Assembly (NCBI RefSeq): GCF_022387135.1
Contig: NZ_CP092462.1
Location: 1,612,001-1,676,000, forward strand
Source of the DNA: Comamonas sp. B21-038
GTDB taxonomy: Bacteria > Pseudomonadota > Gammaproteobacteria > Burkholderiales > Burkholderiaceae_C
Reading direction: 5' to 3'
DNA length: 64,000 nucleotides
The translations under genes and the position numbers were made by a program. This document shows, piece by piece, positions 16,850 through 24,806 of this stretch. How positions within the stretch are numbered: the first letter of the stretch is position 1; the number at the start of each line of letters is the position of its first letter. The notes beneath the pieces were generated by a model. It saw only the letters and a program-made list of their open reading frames with translations, was not told the origin of the DNA and made no database searches.

Positions 16850-18424
16850 ATGAACTTTGAACTCAAAACTCTGGATTTGGCTTCGGCCGCATTGCAGTCC
16901 GGCGATCTGCTGATCGTGCTGGTAGCCGACAAGCAGCCCAAAACCAGTGATGCATTGTCCACCCTGATTGCGCACGCGCAGAAAAATGGTGATTTTGAGG
17001 CAAAAACCGGCAAGTTGCTGGCCATGTATGCGGTGCCCGCCATTGAAGCCCGTCATTTGTTGCTGTTGGGCGTGGGCGACGGTTCGCCCCAGGCCGTGCG
17101 CCAGGCGCTGGCGGCCGTTTCCGGCCCGCTGACGCGCGAGGGCATCGGGCGCGCTGCCGTGGTCAGTGCCCAGCCGTTGGCCGACGCCGCTTTGCACGCG
17201 CTCGTGCAATGCCTGGCCGACAGCACCTATCTTTACCGCACCACCAAGCCGTCGGCCAAGGCAGTGGGACTCCAGTCCGTGGTGCTGGGCGCGCCCAATG
17301 CTCCGGCGCTGGGCCAGGCGTTTGAAGTGGCCAAGGCCACCGCGCAAGGCGTGGCCTTTGCCCGCGAATGGGCGAACCGCCCCGCCAACTACGCGACCCC
17401 CAAGCTGCTGGCCGAGGCCGCTGAGTCGCTGGCTGCTGATCACAAACGCATCAAGTGCAAGATCCACAAGCCCGAGGACGTGGCCAAACTGGGCATGGGC
17501 TCATTCATGGCCGTGGCCCAGGGCTCCAAGGAGCCGCTGCGCTTCATCGAGCTGCACTACCACGGCGCCAATAAGGACAGCCAGCCGGTGGTGCTGGTCG
17601 GCAAGGGCATCACCTTTGATACTGGCGGCATCTCGATCAAGCCTGCGGGCGACATGGACGAGATGAAGTACGACATGGGCGGCGCCGCCAGCGTGCTGGG
17701 CACCTTCCGTGCGCTGGCCGAGTTGAAGCCCGAGATCAATGTGGTCGGCCTGATTCCCGCCTGCGAGAACATGCCTGATGGCGCGGCGGTCAAGCCCGGT
17801 GATGTGGTCACCAGCATGAGCGGCCAGACCATCGAGATCCTGAACACCGATGCCGAAGGCCGCCTCGTGCTCTGCGACGCTCTGACGTATGCCCAGCGGT
17901 TCTCGCCCAGCGCCGTGGTCGATATCGCCACCTTGACTGGAGCCTGCGTGATCGCGCTGGGCGCGCAGCGCAGTGGCCTGTTTTCGAACAACGACGCACT
18001 GGCCCAGGCGCTGCAGACCGCCGGCGACCAGGCGCAGGACCACTGCTGGCGCATGCCGCTGGATGACGAATATGCCGAAGGCCTGAAGACCAACTTTGCC
18101 GATGTGGCCAATGTGGGTGGCCGCCCGGCGGGGGCCATCACGGCCGCCAAGTTCCTGCAGCGCTTTGTCGGCACCATGGCCTGGGCGCATCTGGACATTG
18201 CCGGCACCGCCTGGCGCGGCGGCGCCAAGAAGGGCGCCACGGGCCGCCCCGTGGGCTTGCTGCTGCAGTACCTGCTGAGCAGCGCCCAGAGCGCAGCGCC
18301 TGCCGAGCAAGCCAAGACCGTCAAGCCCGCCAAGGCCAGCAAGACAGACAAGCCTGTGGTGCTGGACAAGCCGGGCAAGGCGGCGGTCAATATCGACGGC
18401 GCTGACAAGGCGGACGCCCAGTAA
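16850..18424 (+). CDS. pepA: Leucyl aminopeptidase (M17), cytosol aminopeptidase
   Basis: Hexameric two-metal aminopeptidase; in E. coli PepA is also a DNA-binding protein. 524 residues from the ATG at 16850 (AGAAGG 11-16 bases upstream). Active-site blocks GKGITFDTGGISIKP, KYDMGGAASVLG and NTDAEGRLVLCDAL (about 330-345) are intact. The last 45 residues, after LLLQYLLSS, form a Lys/Ala/Asp-rich tail (KPAKASKTDKP and onward) not needed for the fold. First gene of a run with holC and an unknown gene. Confidence 0.95.
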   Translation: MNFELKTLDLASAALQSGDLLIVLVADKQPKTSDALSTLIAHAQKNGDFEAKTGKLLAMYAVPAIEARHLLLLGVGDGSPQAVRQALAAVSGPLTREGIGRAAVVSAQPLADAALHALVQCLADSTYLYRTTKPSAKAVGLQSVVLGAPNAPALGQAFEVAKATAQGVAFAREWANRPANYATPKLLAEAAESLAADHKRIKCKIHKPEDVAKLGMGSFMAVAQGSKEPLRFIELHYHGANKDSQPVVLVGKGITFDTGGISIKPAGDMDEMKYDMGGAASVLGTFRALAELKPEINVVGLIPACENMPDGAAVKPGDVVTSMSGQTIEILNTDAEGRLVLCDALTYAQRFSPSAVVDIATLTGACVIALGAQRSGLFSNNDALAQALQTAGDQAQDHCWRMPLDDEYAEGLKTNFADVANVGGRPAGAITAAKFLQRFVGTMAWAHLDIAGTAWRGGAKKGATGRPVGLLLQYLLSSAQSAAPAEQAKTVKPAKASKTDKPVVLDKPGKAAVNIDGADKADAQ

Positions 18425-18438
18425 GCACAGCCTGCCTT

Positions 18439-18891
18439 ATGACGACCTCGACGACGGTAGCGTTTCACTTCAACGCGCCCAGCAAGCTGGCCTATGCCTG
18501 CAAGCTGGCGCGCAAGCTCCAGCGCATGGACATTCCGCTGGTGGTCCTTGGTGAGCCGGCCATGGTAGCCCAGCTCGATGAGGCCCTGTGGTCCTTTGGC
18601 GGTGCCAGCCAGTTTCTGGCCCACTGCCGGGGAGACGCAGAGATGGATGTGCTGCAGCGCTCGCCGACGGTGCTGGTCAGCGATCTGGCGGGCAGCCTGC
18701 CGCACACCCGGGTGCTGCTCAACCTGGGCACGCAGATGCCTGCCGACGTGACCCGCTTCGAGCGGGTGATCGAGGTGGTCAGCGCCGACGATGAGCAGGA
18801 CCGGCAGCAGGCCCGGGCGCGCTGGCGCGCCTATGCGGCCATGGGGTACGACATCGAGCGCCGCGATCTGGTGATGAAGACGGAGGACTGA
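18439..18891 (+). CDS. holC: DNA polymerase III chi subunit
   Basis: 150-residue clamp-loader accessory protein that links the loader to SSB. TTVAFHFNAPSKLAYACKLARK at the N-terminus and VLVSDLAGSLPHTRVLLNLG in the middle match the HolC family; the C-terminal helix ends RWRAYAAMGYDIERRDL. Follows pepA by 14 bases, as in many proteobacteria, so the two are probably cotranscribed. HolD (psi) is not in the window. Confidence 0.92.
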   Translation: MTTSTTVAFHFNAPSKLAYACKLARKLQRMDIPLVVLGEPAMVAQLDEALWSFGGASQFLAHCRGDAEMDVLQRSPTVLVSDLAGSLPHTRVLLNLGTQMPADVTRFERVIEVVSADDEQDRQQARARWRAYAAMGYDIERRDLVMKTED

Positions 18892-18894
18892 GCC

Positions 18895-19632
18895 ATGACC
18901 GAGTCCCGCATTCCCCCGAAGTTTGTGCCCACGCTGACCGAGGAAGCCGCACAGGACGCGGCCGACGCGCTGGCCCAGGGGGTGCCCGCTGGGCCAGCCG
19001 CTGCCGCTGCCGCAGCGGCTGACAGCACACCGTCCAGTGTCGACGTGTTGCGCAGGCGCCGCGATACCGATGCACCGGCCTCTGGCGCATGGGCAGCGCC
19101 GGTGCCTGCTGACGATATTGCCGATCTGCCGACCTACAGCGGCTGGGCGCAACAGACCGATGCGGCGCTGCCGCTGGGCAGTGGCGCGCAGGCCTGGGCA
19201 GCGCCTGAACCCGTGCAAGGCGAGCGTGCAGACACGCATGACCTGGTGCCAGCCTTGGCGCCAGCGCCGTTCACCGCGCCGCTGGCCGGGGCCGGGGCGG
19301 TGGTGGATGACAGCGCGGGCCTGGCGGCACCCGGCCATGTGCAAAGCTCGCAAGGGGCCGAAGGCGCCGGGGTGACCGATGCCGCCAGCCAACTGGTTGA
19401 ATCGGCTGCCGAAACGGCCCAGGCGCTGGAAGACGCCATCACCCGCCGGGTGACGCGGCGTGTACAGGAGACCCTGGATACGCGGCTGTCGGCTGCGGTG
19501 CTCAAGGTGGTGGAGCAGCAGACGGCGTTGCTGCAATCGTCGCTGCAGCTGGAGATCGACACGACCATCCGTGAGGCAGTGGCGGACGCCGTGGCTGGCA
19601 TTCTGCGCGAATCCCGCGGAAAAGGCGGATAG
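18895..19632 (+). CDS. Uncharacterised Ala-rich protein downstream of holC
   Basis: 245 residues, not recognised. It begins three bases after holC, so it is almost certainly translated from the same message. Residues 1-155 are low-complexity, rich in Ala, Pro, Gly and Asp, and probably disordered. The C-terminal third (about 165-245) is amphipathic and predicted helical: LEDAITRRVTRRVQETLDTR, then AVLKVVEQQTALLQSSLQLE, then EAVADAVAGILRE. The start MTESRIPPKFVPTLTEE is conserved-looking. No signal peptide or membrane helix. The layout suggests a coiled-coil or oligomerisation segment on a flexible arm; a replisome link is only a guess from position. Confidence 0.75.
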   Translation: MTESRIPPKFVPTLTEEAAQDAADALAQGVPAGPAAAAAAAADSTPSSVDVLRRRRDTDAPASGAWAAPVPADDIADLPTYSGWAQQTDAALPLGSGAQAWAAPEPVQGERADTHDLVPALAPAPFTAPLAGAGAVVDDSAGLAAPGHVQSSQGAEGAGVTDAASQLVESAAETAQALEDAITRRVTRRVQETLDTRLSAAVLKVVEQQTALLQSSLQLEIDTTIREAVADAVAGILRESRGKGG

Positions 19633-19677
19633 CCATCTGCTTTTTGATATCAAAAATGACCTGCTGAAATAACCGGC

Positions 19678-19733
19678 GGTTGTAAAGAACTAAAATTTCG
19701 TTCTTTGCTGCTGTCTGTTGCATCGCTTACAGT
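19678..19733 (+). promoter_or_regulatory. metN promoter with upstream box shared with metQ
   Basis: GGTTGTAA (19678-19685), 14 bases, then GTTCTTTGCTGC (19700-19711). Within it TTGCTG (19705-19710) serves as a -35, 17 bases before the -10 TACAGT (19728-19733). The metQ promoter at 22817-22872 has the same boxes at identical spacing. The predicted transcription start is about 19740. Confidence 0.6.
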
Positions 19734-19753
19734 ACGGCTATTCACGGTTTTTC

Positions 19754-19790
19754 AAGCGCCCGCTTCAAGCTGCAGGGCGCTTTCTTTATT
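19754..19790 (+). terminator. Terminator-like hairpin in the metN leader
   Basis: 8-bp GC-rich stem AAGCGCCC/GGGCGCTT with a 13-base loop, followed by TCTTTATT and, three bases later, the metN ATG. It lies downstream of the predicted metN start of transcription, so it could act as an attenuator; alternatively it terminates the preceding gene and metN has another promoter. Confidence 0.5.
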
Positions 19791-19793
19791 CCA

Positions 19794-20846
19794 ATGATTG
19801 AACTACGGGGTATCACCCAAACCTATCCGGGCAAAAATGGTCCGGTCCAAGCACTGCGCGGTGTCGATCTGAGCATTGCCGCTGGTGAAGTGTTTGGCAT
19901 CATCGGACGCAGCGGGGCGGGCAAGAGCTCGCTGGTGCGCAATATCAACCTGCTCAACCGCCCGACCACGGGCCAGGTGGTCGTCAATGGCAAGGAGCTG
20001 ACGGCAATGGACGATGCGCAGCTGCGCGCCGCGCGCCGTGAGATCGGCATGGTGTTCCAGCACTTCAACCTGCTGTCGTCCCGCACGGTGTTTGACAACG
20101 CCGCGCTGCCACTGGAGCTGGCGGGCATGGGCAAGGCCGCGATCAAAAAGCGCGTGGACCCGTTGCTGGACCTGGTGGGCCTGGCGGCGCTGAGCGACCG
20201 CTACCCCGCGCAGTTGTCTGGCGGCCAGAAGCAGCGTGTGGGCATTGCACGCGCTTTGACCAGCGAGCCCAAGGTGTTGCTGAGCGACGAGGCCACCTCG
20301 GCGCTCGACCCGGAAACCACCCGCTCGGTGCTGGCCCTGCTCAAGCAGATCAACAAGGACATGGGCCTGACCGTGGTGCTGATCACGCACCAGATGCAGG
20401 TGGTCAAGCAGATCGCCGACCGCGTGGCGGTGATGGAGGCGGGCAAGGTGGTGGAGATGGGCTCGGTCATCGACGTCTTCACCCGCCCACAGCAACCCAT
20501 CACCAAGAGCCTGATCGACGAGATCGTGCCCCAGGAGCTGCCCGCCAGCGTCATCGACCGGGTGCGCAGCCTCAATGGCGCGCTGTCCAGCGGCCAGGGC
20601 AAGCTGCTGCGCCTGTCCTATGCCGGCAACCTGGCCTACCAGCCCATTCTCTCGCGCCTGATCCGTGACTTTGGCCTGGATGTGAGCATTCTCAACGGCC
20701 AGGTCGATGAGATCCAGGACCAGACCTTCGGCTTTCTGGCGGTTTACGCCAGCGGCGATCTGGCCCAGCTCAACGCCGCAGTGGAAGCGCTGCGCGCCTC
20801 GGGCGTGATGGTGCAGGAAGTCAATACCGAGGCCTCGGCCGCCTAA
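19794..20846 (+). CDS. metN: Methionine ABC transporter ATP-binding protein
   Basis: ATPase of the MetNIQ D/L-methionine importer. 350 residues. Walker A GRSGAGKS (38-45), Q-loop VFQHFNLL, signature [15 protein letters not shown], Walker [13 protein letters not shown] and H-loop VLITHQ are intact. The C-terminal NIL domain (about 265-345) is where methionine binds in known MetN proteins to give trans-inhibition. No Shine-Dalgarno is visible before the ATG. Followed after 20 bases by metI. Confidence 0.96.
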   Translation: MIELRGITQTYPGKNGPVQALRGVDLSIAAGEVFGIIGRSGAGKSSLVRNINLLNRPTTGQVVVNGKELTAMDDAQLRAARREIGMVFQHFNLLSSRTVFDNAALPLELAGMGKAAIKKRVDPLLDLVGLAALSDRYPAQLSGGQKQRVGIARALTSEPKVLLSDEATSALDPETTRSVLALLKQINKDMGLTVVLITHQMQVVKQIADRVAVMEAGKVVEMGSVIDVFTRPQQPITKSLIDEIVPQELPASVIDRVRSLNGALSSGQGKLLRLSYAGNLAYQPILSRLIRDFGLDVSILNGQVDEIQDQTFGFLAVYASGDLAQLNAAVEALRASGVMVQEVNTEASAA

Positions 20847-20866
20847 CACCCGCAAAGAGGTCATCG

Positions 20867-21532
20867 ATGTTTGAGAATTTTTCTGAAATGATGCTGCAGC
20901 TGTTTGCCACCTCGTTGTGGGAAACGCTGATCATGGTCGGCATATCCGGCGTGGCCGGCGCGCTGATCGGCATTCCGCTGGGAGTGTTCCTGCGCCTGAC
21001 GGACCATGGCGGCATCCTGCAAAACGGCGCTGCCAACAAGATCGTCGGCTGGCTCGTGAATGCCGTGCGCTCCACGCCCTTCATCATCTTGCTGGTGGCG
21101 ATCATCCCGTTCACCCGCTTCATCACCGGCTCGTCCATCGGCACGGCCGCGGCCATTGTGCCGCTGACCCTGGCTGCAGCACCTTTCATCGCCCGCCTGG
21201 TGGAGACCTCGCTGCGTGAAGTGGACCATGGCCTGGTCGAAGCCGCGCAAGCCATGGGTGCGACCTCCTGGCAAATCGTCTGGAAGGTGCTGCTGCCCGA
21301 GGCGCTGCCCGGCATCGTCGCAGGCCTGACGATCAGCTTTGTCTCGCTGACCGGCTACTCGGCGATGGCTGGGGCCATTGGTGGTGGTGGCCTGGGCGAC
21401 CTGGGTATCCGCTATGGCTACCAGCGCTTCCTGCCGGACATCATGCTGGCTGTGGTCGTCATCCTGATCGTCTTTGTGCAGCTGGTGCAAAGCCTGGGTG
21501 ACTGGGCGGTGCGCCGCCTGAGCCACAAGTAA
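20867..21532 (+). CDS. metI: Methionine ABC transporter permease
   Basis: 221-residue inner-membrane permease with five to six helices. The EAA coupling loop VEAAQAMGATSWQIVWKVLL sits at about residues 124-143 and VSLTGYSAMAGAIGGGGLGD is the conserved MetI segment. Translated from its own AAGAGG site. It ends the metNI unit and is followed by a strong terminator. Confidence 0.95.
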   Translation: MFENFSEMMLQLFATSLWETLIMVGISGVAGALIGIPLGVFLRLTDHGGILQNGAANKIVGWLVNAVRSTPFIILLVAIIPFTRFITGSSIGTAAAIVPLTLAAAPFIARLVETSLREVDHGLVEAAQAMGATSWQIVWKVLLPEALPGIVAGLTISFVSLTGYSAMAGAIGGGGLGDLGIRYGYQRFLPDIMLAVVVILIVFVQLVQSLGDWAVRRLSHK

Positions 21533-21556
21533 TCCGCTGCTCCAAACGGTGGCCCC

Positions 21557-21586
21557 AGCCCATGTGCACTGCGCATGGGCTTTTTT
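21557..21586 (+). terminator. Intrinsic terminator of metNI
   Basis: Stem AGCCCATG/CATGGGCT (extendable to 11 bp with one wobble) followed by six T. It separates metNI from the next gene and from metQ. Confidence 0.85.
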
Positions 21587-21639
21587 CCATCGCCAGCGGC
21601 GGCTGTCGCCCAAGGGCGTTGCGCGCGGTGGGCTCTGCC

Positions 21640-21645
21640 TACAAT
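21640..21645 (+). promoter_or_regulatory. Candidate -10 of the DUF6817-like gene
   Basis: TACAAT in the context GCCTACAATGCAGC, 29 bases before the ATG at 21675. TTGCGC 15 bases upstream is a weak -35 candidate. Confidence 0.4.
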
Positions 21646-21674
21646 GCAGCATTGCCCACGCTTTGGAGACCGCC

Positions 21675-22793
21675 ATGAATGCCGCCTTGCCCACTGCCAC
21701 CGCACATGCCTTGCCGCTGCAGGCGCTGGACCCGGCCCAATGGCTGCGGGCCAAGCCCTTGCTTGACGAGAACTGGATCCATGCCCACCCGGCGCTGGCG
21801 CGCGCCTTGCCGGTGGTGCTGGCCCGCGATGTCGGTCAGGACTGGCACAAGGCCGGCACCTTTCGCCACCATCTGCTGGGGGTGACGCGCACGCTGCAGC
21901 TGTGGCAGCAGCCCGAGGATGTCAAACTGCTGGGCCTGCTGCACAGCGTCTATGGCAATGCCTTTGTGGACCTGGTCAAGTTCGATGCCAGCAGCGAGCG
22001 CAGCCAGCTCGCGGCGCTGGTGGGCGAGCCGGCCGAGCAGCTGGTCTACGAGTTCTGCGTTCTCTCGCGCGCCCAGTTTGTACAGAAGGTGCTGGCCGGT
22101 GCCATCGAGCCCGATGGCGCCGTTCTGCTGGACCACCAGGGCGCGCCACGCCGCGTCGAGCCCTATACCGTGGCGGCGTTCATCATCGTCAGCATGGCCG
22201 ACACCATCGAGCAGTGGTTCAGCTGGCAGGACGATATTTTCTCCAGCTTTCCGCAGGTGCCCCAGCGCCCGCAAAAGGCGCACTGGATGGCCTCGCTCTG
22301 GCCCGGCCCGATGCGGCCCAGCGGGCGCATGCTGTCGCAGATTGCCAGCCTGGGTCTGGCCTTGCAGCACCCGGGCTTGCAGGGCCTGCTGCCCACGCCG
22401 CCGGTGTTTGCCAACTGCACGCAGGGCCTGAGCCCGGCGGCCGATGCGGCGGCCGCGTCGCTGTACTGGTCGGTGATCCAGCAGGACCAGCCGCTGACCG
22501 ATCTGGATGTGGCCACCGGCGTGCTGGAGCAGGCGGTGCAGCTCAATCCCTGGGTGGGCGAGCCGCAGATGGTGCTGGCCCAGCTTTACCTCAGCGCCGG
22601 GCGTGATGCCGATGCGCTGGCCGCTGCCGACAGCGCGCTGCAGTGCTTCAGCCAATGGGGCAATGCCTGGGACAAGCGCGTGCAATGGGATGCCTGGGTC
22701 GCCTGGACCCGCATCCTGCAGCAGCACGCCAGGAATGGCAACTGGCCCGAGCGCCTGGACAAGCTCAACAACGTCGCGCTGCGGCCGGAGTGA
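21675..22793 (+). CDS. DUF6817-like HD-type domain protein with C-terminal TPR
   Basis: 372 residues, start supported by TGGAGA upstream. The N-terminal part resembles DUF6817: FRHHLLGVTRTLQLW (about 64-78), EDVKLLGLLHSVYGN (about 81-95) and FIIVSMADTIEQW supply spaced His and Asp residues typical of HD-like helical folds. From about residue 265 a TPR-like pair appears (TGVLEQAVQLNPWVGEPQMV, then AGRDADALAAADSALQ). No membrane segment. Function unknown. It sits between metI and metQ with its own promoter, so a role in methionine uptake is not implied by transcription. Confidence 0.75.
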   Translation: MNAALPTATAHALPLQALDPAQWLRAKPLLDENWIHAHPALARALPVVLARDVGQDWHKAGTFRHHLLGVTRTLQLWQQPEDVKLLGLLHSVYGNAFVDLVKFDASSERSQLAALVGEPAEQLVYEFCVLSRAQFVQKVLAGAIEPDGAVLLDHQGAPRRVEPYTVAAFIIVSMADTIEQWFSWQDDIFSSFPQVPQRPQKAHWMASLWPGPMRPSGRMLSQIASLGLALQHPGLQGLLPTPPVFANCTQGLSPAADAAAASLYWSVIQQDQPLTDLDVATGVLEQAVQLNPWVGEPQMVLAQLYLSAGRDADALAAADSALQCFSQWGNAWDKRVQWDAWVAWTRILQQHARNGNWPERLDKLNNVALRPE

Positions 22794-22816
22794 CAGCGGT
22801 TTGGCAGCGGTGGGCA

Positions 22817-22872
22817 GGTTGTAAGCAAATGGCAAAAAGTTCTTTGTTGCGTTGCAAAATCGGGCGTACATT
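22817..22872 (+). promoter_or_regulatory. metQ promoter with upstream box shared with metN
   Basis: GGTTGTAA (22817-22824), 14 bases, GTTCTTTGTTGC (22839-22850). -35 TTGTTG (22844-22849), 17-base spacer, -10 TACATT (22867-22872). Geometry identical to the metN promoter at 19678-19733. Confidence 0.6.
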
Positions 22873-22902
22873 TCGGTATCGCATTTGAAAGGTATCGCTC
22901 CC

Positions 22903-23700
22903 GTGCAAAAACGTACATTGCTGCAATCCGTGCTGGCCCTGGCTTTGGCCGCCGGTGTTTCTGGCGCCGCAGTCGCACAAGACAAGGAAATCAAGATCGG
23001 CGTGACCGCCGGCCCCCATGGCCAGATCATGGAGCAGGTCAAGAAGATTGCCGAAAAAGACGGCCTGAAGATCAAGGTCATCGAGTTCAGCGATTACATC
23101 CAGCCCAATGCCGCGCTGCAGTCCGGCGAGCTCGACGCCAATAGCTACCAGCACAAGCCTTATCTGGATGCCCAGATCAAGGACCGTGGTTACAAGTTTG
23201 TCGCGGCGGCCGATACGGTCAATTTCCCGATCGGCATCTACTCCAAGAAGATCAAGAAGATCGACGAGCTCAAAGAGGGCGCGCGTTTCGGTCTGCCCAA
23301 TGACCCGACCAATGGCGGCCGCGTGCTGCTGCTGCTGCAGGCCAATGGTCTGATCAAGCTCAAGGAAAGCGCTGGCTTGAAGGCCACGCCGCTCGATGTG
23401 ATCGAGAACCCCAAGAAGCTGCGCTTTGTCGAGCTGGACGCCGCCCAGCTGCCGCGCTCGCTGGACGACCTGGATGCTGCTGCGATCAACACCAATTTCG
23501 CGATCTCGGCGGGTTTGAACCCCAAGTCCGATGCGATTGTCCTCGAGAGCGCCAAGAACCCGTATGTCAACATTCTGGTGATCCGCGAAGCCGACAAGAA
23601 CCAGCCCTGGGTGGCCAAGCTGGTCAAGGCCTACCACAGCGAAGAGATCCGCAAGTTTGTCGACACCCAGTTCAAGGGTTCAGTGATGCCCGGCTTCTAA
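22903..23700 (+). CDS. metQ: Methionine ABC transporter substrate-binding protein
   Basis: Periplasmic binding protein for MetNI. 265 residues from the GTG at 22903, chosen because GAAAGG lies 10 bases upstream and it yields a normal signal peptide (LALALAAGVSGAAVAQ, cleavage near AVA-QD). NlpA-family fold: EIKIGVTAGPHGQIM, DYIQPNAALQSGELDANSYQ, ARFGLPNDPTNGGRVLLLL. Unlike E. coli MetQ it has no lipobox cysteine, so it should be a soluble periplasmic protein. Separated from metNI by one gene and a terminator. Confidence 0.92.
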   Translation: MQKRTLLQSVLALALAAGVSGAAVAQDKEIKIGVTAGPHGQIMEQVKKIAEKDGLKIKVIEFSDYIQPNAALQSGELDANSYQHKPYLDAQIKDRGYKFVAAADTVNFPIGIYSKKIKKIDELKEGARFGLPNDPTNGGRVLLLLQANGLIKLKESAGLKATPLDVIENPKKLRFVELDAAQLPRSLDDLDAAAINTNFAISAGLNPKSDAIVLESAKNPYVNILVIREADKNQPWVAKLVKAYHSEEIRKFVDTQFKGSVMPGF

Positions 23701-23718
23701 GCCCAGCACGCCCCAGCA

Positions 23719-23757
23719 AAAAGCCTCGCAGTTCACCGCTGCGAGGCTTTTGCTTTT
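23719..23757. terminator. Bidirectional terminator of metQ and the PP2C gene
   Basis: Perfect 13-bp stem AAAAGCCTCGCAG/CTGCGAGGCTTTT with a 7-base loop; T-rich on the plus strand (GCTTTT) and T-run on the minus strand. Confidence 0.9.
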
Positions 23758-23781
23758 AAGCGGTGTATCCAGCTCGGCGCT

Positions 23782-24606
23782 TCAGCTGCGCACTGGTGGT
23801 TTGGCCTTGGCGCGTTTGCTGCCGGGCACGACGGCCTGGGACGTTTCTGCCGGCAGGGGCTCGACCTTGACGATGGCCAGCGACATATTGTCGCCCGAGC
23901 CCGAGGCGCGCATGCGGGCGCGCTCGATCAGGAACTGGCTGGCCTCACGGGGCGAGAGCAGGCGCGTGATGGAGGAGAGCTCGTCGGGCGAGAAGTAATG
24001 CCAGATGCCGTCACTGCAGGCCAGCAGCACATCGCCTTGCTTGAGCATCGGAATGCGGTGGTGGATCAGCGGCGGGTCTTCGGCAGTGCCCAGGCAGTGC
24101 AGCAAGATATTCGATTGCGGGTGGTAGCGCGCTTCTTCAAGCGTCAGCTGCCCTTGGTCGACCAGGGTCTGCACATAGGAGTGGTCGCTGGTCTGGTAGA
24201 GCAGCTGTCCATCGCGGAAGTGGTAGATGCGCGAATCGCCCGAGTGCACCCAGGCGCAGGCGCTGTTGGGCAGGATCAGAAAGGCGGCAATCGTGCTGTG
24301 GGGCTCCTGCTCGGCGGCAATCGCCACCAGGCGGATCAGCAAATGGGCCTCGCGCACCAGGTTGCCCAGCATTTCTTCGGCGCTGTCCGTCTCTGGCGAG
24401 TAGCGCTCGAACACCTGCTTGGCTGTCAGCATGACCTGGTCCGACGCGGCACGCCCGCCGCTGCGGCCACCCATGCCATCGGCCACCACCGCCAGTACAC
24501 AACCCTTGGCGCGCGGGTGGGCGAGCATGATGACCTGGTCCTGCTGGTAGGGACGGTCGCCTTTGTGCAGGCCGGTGGCGGCAGAGAGACGGTAGCTATG
24601 GCTCAT
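23782..24606 (-). CDS. PP2C-family serine/threonine phosphatase
   Basis: 274-residue Mn/Mg-dependent protein phosphatase (Stp1/PrpC-like). Metal and phosphate motifs are in order: KGDRPYQQDQV (about 14-24), VVADGMGGRSGG, WVHSGDSRIYHF, LLACSDGIWHYF and SGSGDNMSLAIVK near the C-terminus. A basic Lys/Ala/Arg tail ends the protein. No membrane or sensor domain. No partner kinase is in the window; such enzymes often accompany one elsewhere or act in type VI secretion regulation. Start at ATG 24606; an in-frame TTG lies 27 bases further up. Confidence 0.88.
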   Translation of the reverse strand: MSHSYRLSAATGLHKGDRPYQQDQVIMLAHPRAKGCVLAVVADGMGGRSGGRAASDQVMLTAKQVFERYSPETDSAEEMLGNLVREAHLLIRLVAIAAEQEPHSTIAAFLILPNSACAWVHSGDSRIYHFRDGQLLYQTSDHSYVQTLVDQGQLTLEEARYHPQSNILLHCLGTAEDPPLIHHRIPMLKQGDVLLACSDGIWHYFSPDELSSITRLLSPREASQFLIERARMRASGSGDNMSLAIVKVEPLPAETSQAVVPGSKRAKAKPPVRS

Positions 24607-24806
24607 GCGCGAGGAGGGGTATGCCGTATGCAAGCTCGTTGAAGGGAAGGGGAATCATAGAACAGATTGCCCGGCGGGCCGCCAAAGCGGGCGGGATTAC
24701 GCTGCCAACCGATGTTTGTATACCAACGCCTGGGGCGTTGCAGGCCGGCAGCCCAGGCAGGGCGCTGAACGCGCTAGACTGCCATGCCCCCGAAACCGAT
24801 CCATCG

